DNA of 6,830 bases, taken from positions 1 to 6,830 of the forward strand of contig JALOQG010000149.1 in NCBI GenBank assembly GCA_025453505.1. The letters run 5' to 3'. Both the position numbers and the translations under genes were made by a program. Below, in pieces: positions 5,055 through 6,830 of the stretch. The notes under the pieces are model-generated. The model did not search any database. It was given only the letters and a program-made list of their open reading frames with translations, and was not told the DNA's origin. The DNA comes from Myxococcota bacterium. GTDB taxonomy: Bacteria; Myxococcota_A; UBA9160; PR03. Position 1 is the first letter of the stretch. Every line of letters starts with the position of its first letter.

Positions 5055-6830
5055 GCGGGCGCCAGCTCGACCGGAACGCCGGTCATGAACGCCTGGCTCG
5101 ACAGGCGCTCGAAGCTGTCCGGGCCGATCGGCAGTAGCGCGTTCGCGTTCACGCCGGGCGTGCGCTGCGCGACCTGCATGCCCGGCGTCTTCGCGTTGCC
5201 CCAACCGTGCGTCAACGCGACCACGCCCGGAACGAGCCCGGCGTCGGCGGCCACTTCGACCTCGATCGCGCCGTGCTCGTTCCACACGCGCGCGATCGCG
5301 CCCTCGACGAGACCGCGCCCGGCGAGATCGTCGGGGTGCACGTAGAGCCGGTTGCGGTCGTGCGCGCCGCGTTTCATCGCGGGCACGTTCGCGTACCACG
5401 AGTTGTGCATGAACGGATCGCGCCGCGTGATCAGCTTGAGCCGGCGCAGCCCCTCGGCGGCCGTCTCCGCGAAGATCGTCTCGGCGCGTTCGAGCGCGTC
5501 CGCGAACGCCGCCGGACAGCAGTCGACCCTGGCGTCGCGCGTCTGCAGGTGCTCCGTGTAGAAGGTGCCCGGCTCGAGTCCGTCTTCGAACGCGACGCCG
5601 TGCTCGGCCGCGCGCAGCGCCGCGAGCGACGTGCCGCGCGTGCCCAGCTTGTGATCGATGCGGCCCCAGAGGTCCGGCTCGGGGCCCTGGTCGAACGGCG
5701 ATCGCAGCCCCATCGCCTGCGCGAGCCGGCCGAAGATCCACCACTCCTCGCGCCGCTCGCCGCGCGGCGCGACCACGGGCTCGGTGAACTGCACCCACGG
5801 CCGGTGCTGCAGGCCGAGGCCGGTGATGTTGATGTCGGCGCGCTCGTACATGTCGGCGGACGGCAGCAGCCACTCGGCGTACTCGCCGGTGGCGTTGCGG
5901 TACAGATCGACGCAGACGAGCAGGTCGAGCGATTCCAGCGCCTCGCGCATCGCCGCCTCGCCGCCGATCGAGAGCACCGGATTGCCCGCGACGACGAAGA
6001 GCGCGCGCACGGGATCCTTCGAGCGCGTGATCGAGTGCGCGAGCAGGTTGCCCGGCAGCGAGCCCCGGCGCAGCGTGCCGAACTCGCTCGGCGCGAAGCC
6101 CTCCGCGAAGTCGCGGCGTCCCGCCTTCGCGTTCTTGTAGAAGCCGACCGAGAGCACGTTGCCGCCGCGGCGGTCGAGGTTGCCGGTCGCGAACGAGAGC
6201 ATGTGCGCGAGCCAGTAGGTGAGCGTGCCCTGGCGGCCCATGTTCGCGCCGGTGGACATGTGCACCGAAGCGCCGCGCGCGGCGCGCCAGGCCGCCGCGA
6301 TCTCGCGGATCGTCGCGGCCGGAACACCGGTCACGGCCGCCGTCCGTTCCGGCGGGAAGCGCCGCACGAAGGCGCGCAGGCCCTCGACGTTCGCGCCGTG
6401 CGCCGCGAGCGCAGCCGCGTCGAAACCGCCCGTCGACTCGAGCTCGCAGAGCAGCGACGCGAGGAAGTAGAGATCGGTGTCGGGGCGGATCGGCACCCAC
6501 GCGCCGGTGCTCGGCGCCACCGACTCGATACGGCGCGGGTTCACGAACCAGATCTTCGCGCCGCGCTCGCGCGCCTCGCGCAGCTCGCGCATCGGATCGG
6601 CGATCGAGAGGAACGAGCCGTGCGACACGCGCGGATTGGCGCCGATCACGAGCAGGCACCCGGTGTGCGCGAGATCCGGGATCGGGTGGATCGTGCTCGA
6701 TCCGAACACCGCCTCGGAGCCCGCGAACTTGTTGGCGCAGTCCTGCGTACCCGACGAGAACGGCCGCCGCGCGCCGAGCTGCGCGAAGAACGCGCCGACC
6801 GCCGGCCCGGCCAGCGTATTGAAGGCGGCG
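5051..6830 (-). CDS. Molybdopterin-dependent oxidoreductase, catalytic subunit (N-terminus outside window)
   Basis: The frame is open from the right edge to TAG at 5051-5053, giving 592 visible residues. It belongs to the DMSO reductase superfamily, whose members carry bis-MGD molybdenum (or tungsten). Family blocks in order: SGTQDCANKFAGSEAVFG; the cofactor-binding LLVIGANPRVSHGSF; IRPDTDLYFLASLL; STGANMGRQGTLTYWLAHML followed by TGNLDRRGGNVL; FVVAGNPVLS; and YAEWLLPSADMYERADIN. A C-terminal molybdopterin-binding barrel holds LYVHPDDLAGRGLVEG and VALTHGWGN. The N-terminal Fe-S motif (CxxC type) and any Tat signal lie beyond 6830, so location and electron carrier are unknown. Counting from the family pattern, the metal-ligand position appears to be Ala (codon 6722-6724), not Cys, Sec or Ser. 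Substrate is unassigned; formate and nitrate are not favoured. The start is not in the window. Confidence 0.88.
   Translation of the reverse strand, partial: AAFNTLAGPAVGAFFAQLGARRPFSSGTQDCANKFAGSEAVFGSSTIHPIPDLAHTGCLLVIGANPRVSHGSFLSIADPMRELREARERGAKIWFVNPRRIESVAPSTGAWVPIRPDTDLYFLASLLCELESTGGFDAAALAAHGANVEGLRAFVRRFPPERTAAVTGVPAATIREIAAAWRAARGASVHMSTGANMGRQGTLTYWLAHMLSFATGNLDRRGGNVLSVGFYKNAKAGRRDFAEGFAPSEFGTLRRGSLPGNLLAHSITRSKDPVRALFVVAGNPVLSIGGEAAMREALESLDLLVCVDLYRNATGEYAEWLLPSADMYERADINITGLGLQHRPWVQFTEPVVAPRGERREEWWIFGRLAQAMGLRSPFDQGPEPDLWGRIDHKLGTRGTSLAALRAAEHGVAFEDGLEPGTFYTEHLQTRDARVDCCPAAFADALERAETIFAETAAEGLRRLKLITRRDPFMHNSWYANVPAMKRGAHDRNRLYVHPDDLAGRGLVEGAIARVWNEHGAIEVEVAADAGLVPGVVALTHGWGNAKTPGMQVAQRTPGVNANALLPIGPDSFERLSSQAFMTGVPVELAPA

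Noticed and set aside
4539..6659. Long minus-strand frame across dps and the molybdoenzyme
   Set aside because: Arg/Ala-rich, no motifs; the true frame over this region contains all molybdopterin oxidoreductase motifs, and dps on the other strand is complete.

Overview
The window is a GC-rich stretch of bacterial chromosome with a very strong G/C bias at third codon positions. It carries seven well-supported genes plus the tail of an eighth. An OxyR with the classical two redox cysteines, divergent from a Dps, points to a Gram-negative lineage. Thiolase plus DUF35 gene pairs are common in lipid-degrading Pseudomonadota and deltaproteobacteria-like soil and water bacteria. No rRNA or other taxonomic marker is present, so the assignment stays loose.

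Layout: 1-119 (+) is the C-terminal end of an unrecognised protein. At 222-632 (+) lies a DUF35-type zinc-ribbon/OB-fold protein, preceded by an 18-bp near-perfect dyad. At 838-1986 (+) lies a thiolase-superfamily enzyme with an HDCF motif. At 2223-2708 (+) lies a small YfcE/MJ0936-type metallophosphoesterase. The gaps after the DUF35 gene (633-837) and after the thiolase gene (1987-2222) are filled with five copies of a GTAGCGAGC-core repeat. The last copy runs up to the phosphoesterase start codon. On the minus strand, oxyR (3567-4457) is followed by a zinc-ribbon SAM-dependent methyltransferase (2731-3543), which converges on the phosphoesterase. Divergent from oxyR is dps (4572-5054, +). 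Its stop codon overlaps the stop of a convergent molybdopterin-dependent oxidoreductase (5051 to beyond 6830, -), whose N-terminus lies outside the window.

Working together: the DUF35 protein and the thiolase-like enzyme most likely form one acyl-CoA-handling complex. The zinc ribbon/OB-fold partner is the usual companion of this thiolase branch, and the thiolase probably makes or breaks a C-C bond in lipid or side-chain degradation. OxyR and Dps form a classical peroxide-defence module: OxyR senses H2O2 through a Cys pair, and Dps oxidises and stores iron and protects DNA. The 114-bp space between them holds LysR-type dyads.

I do not see a clearly new multi-gene defence or mobile system. 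The least ordinary signals are the repeat family that occupies the gene borders, including one translation start, and the operator-like dyad ahead of the DUF35 gene. Two more are the atypical methyltransferase downstream of oxyR and the alanine at the expected metal-ligand position of the molybdoenzyme.
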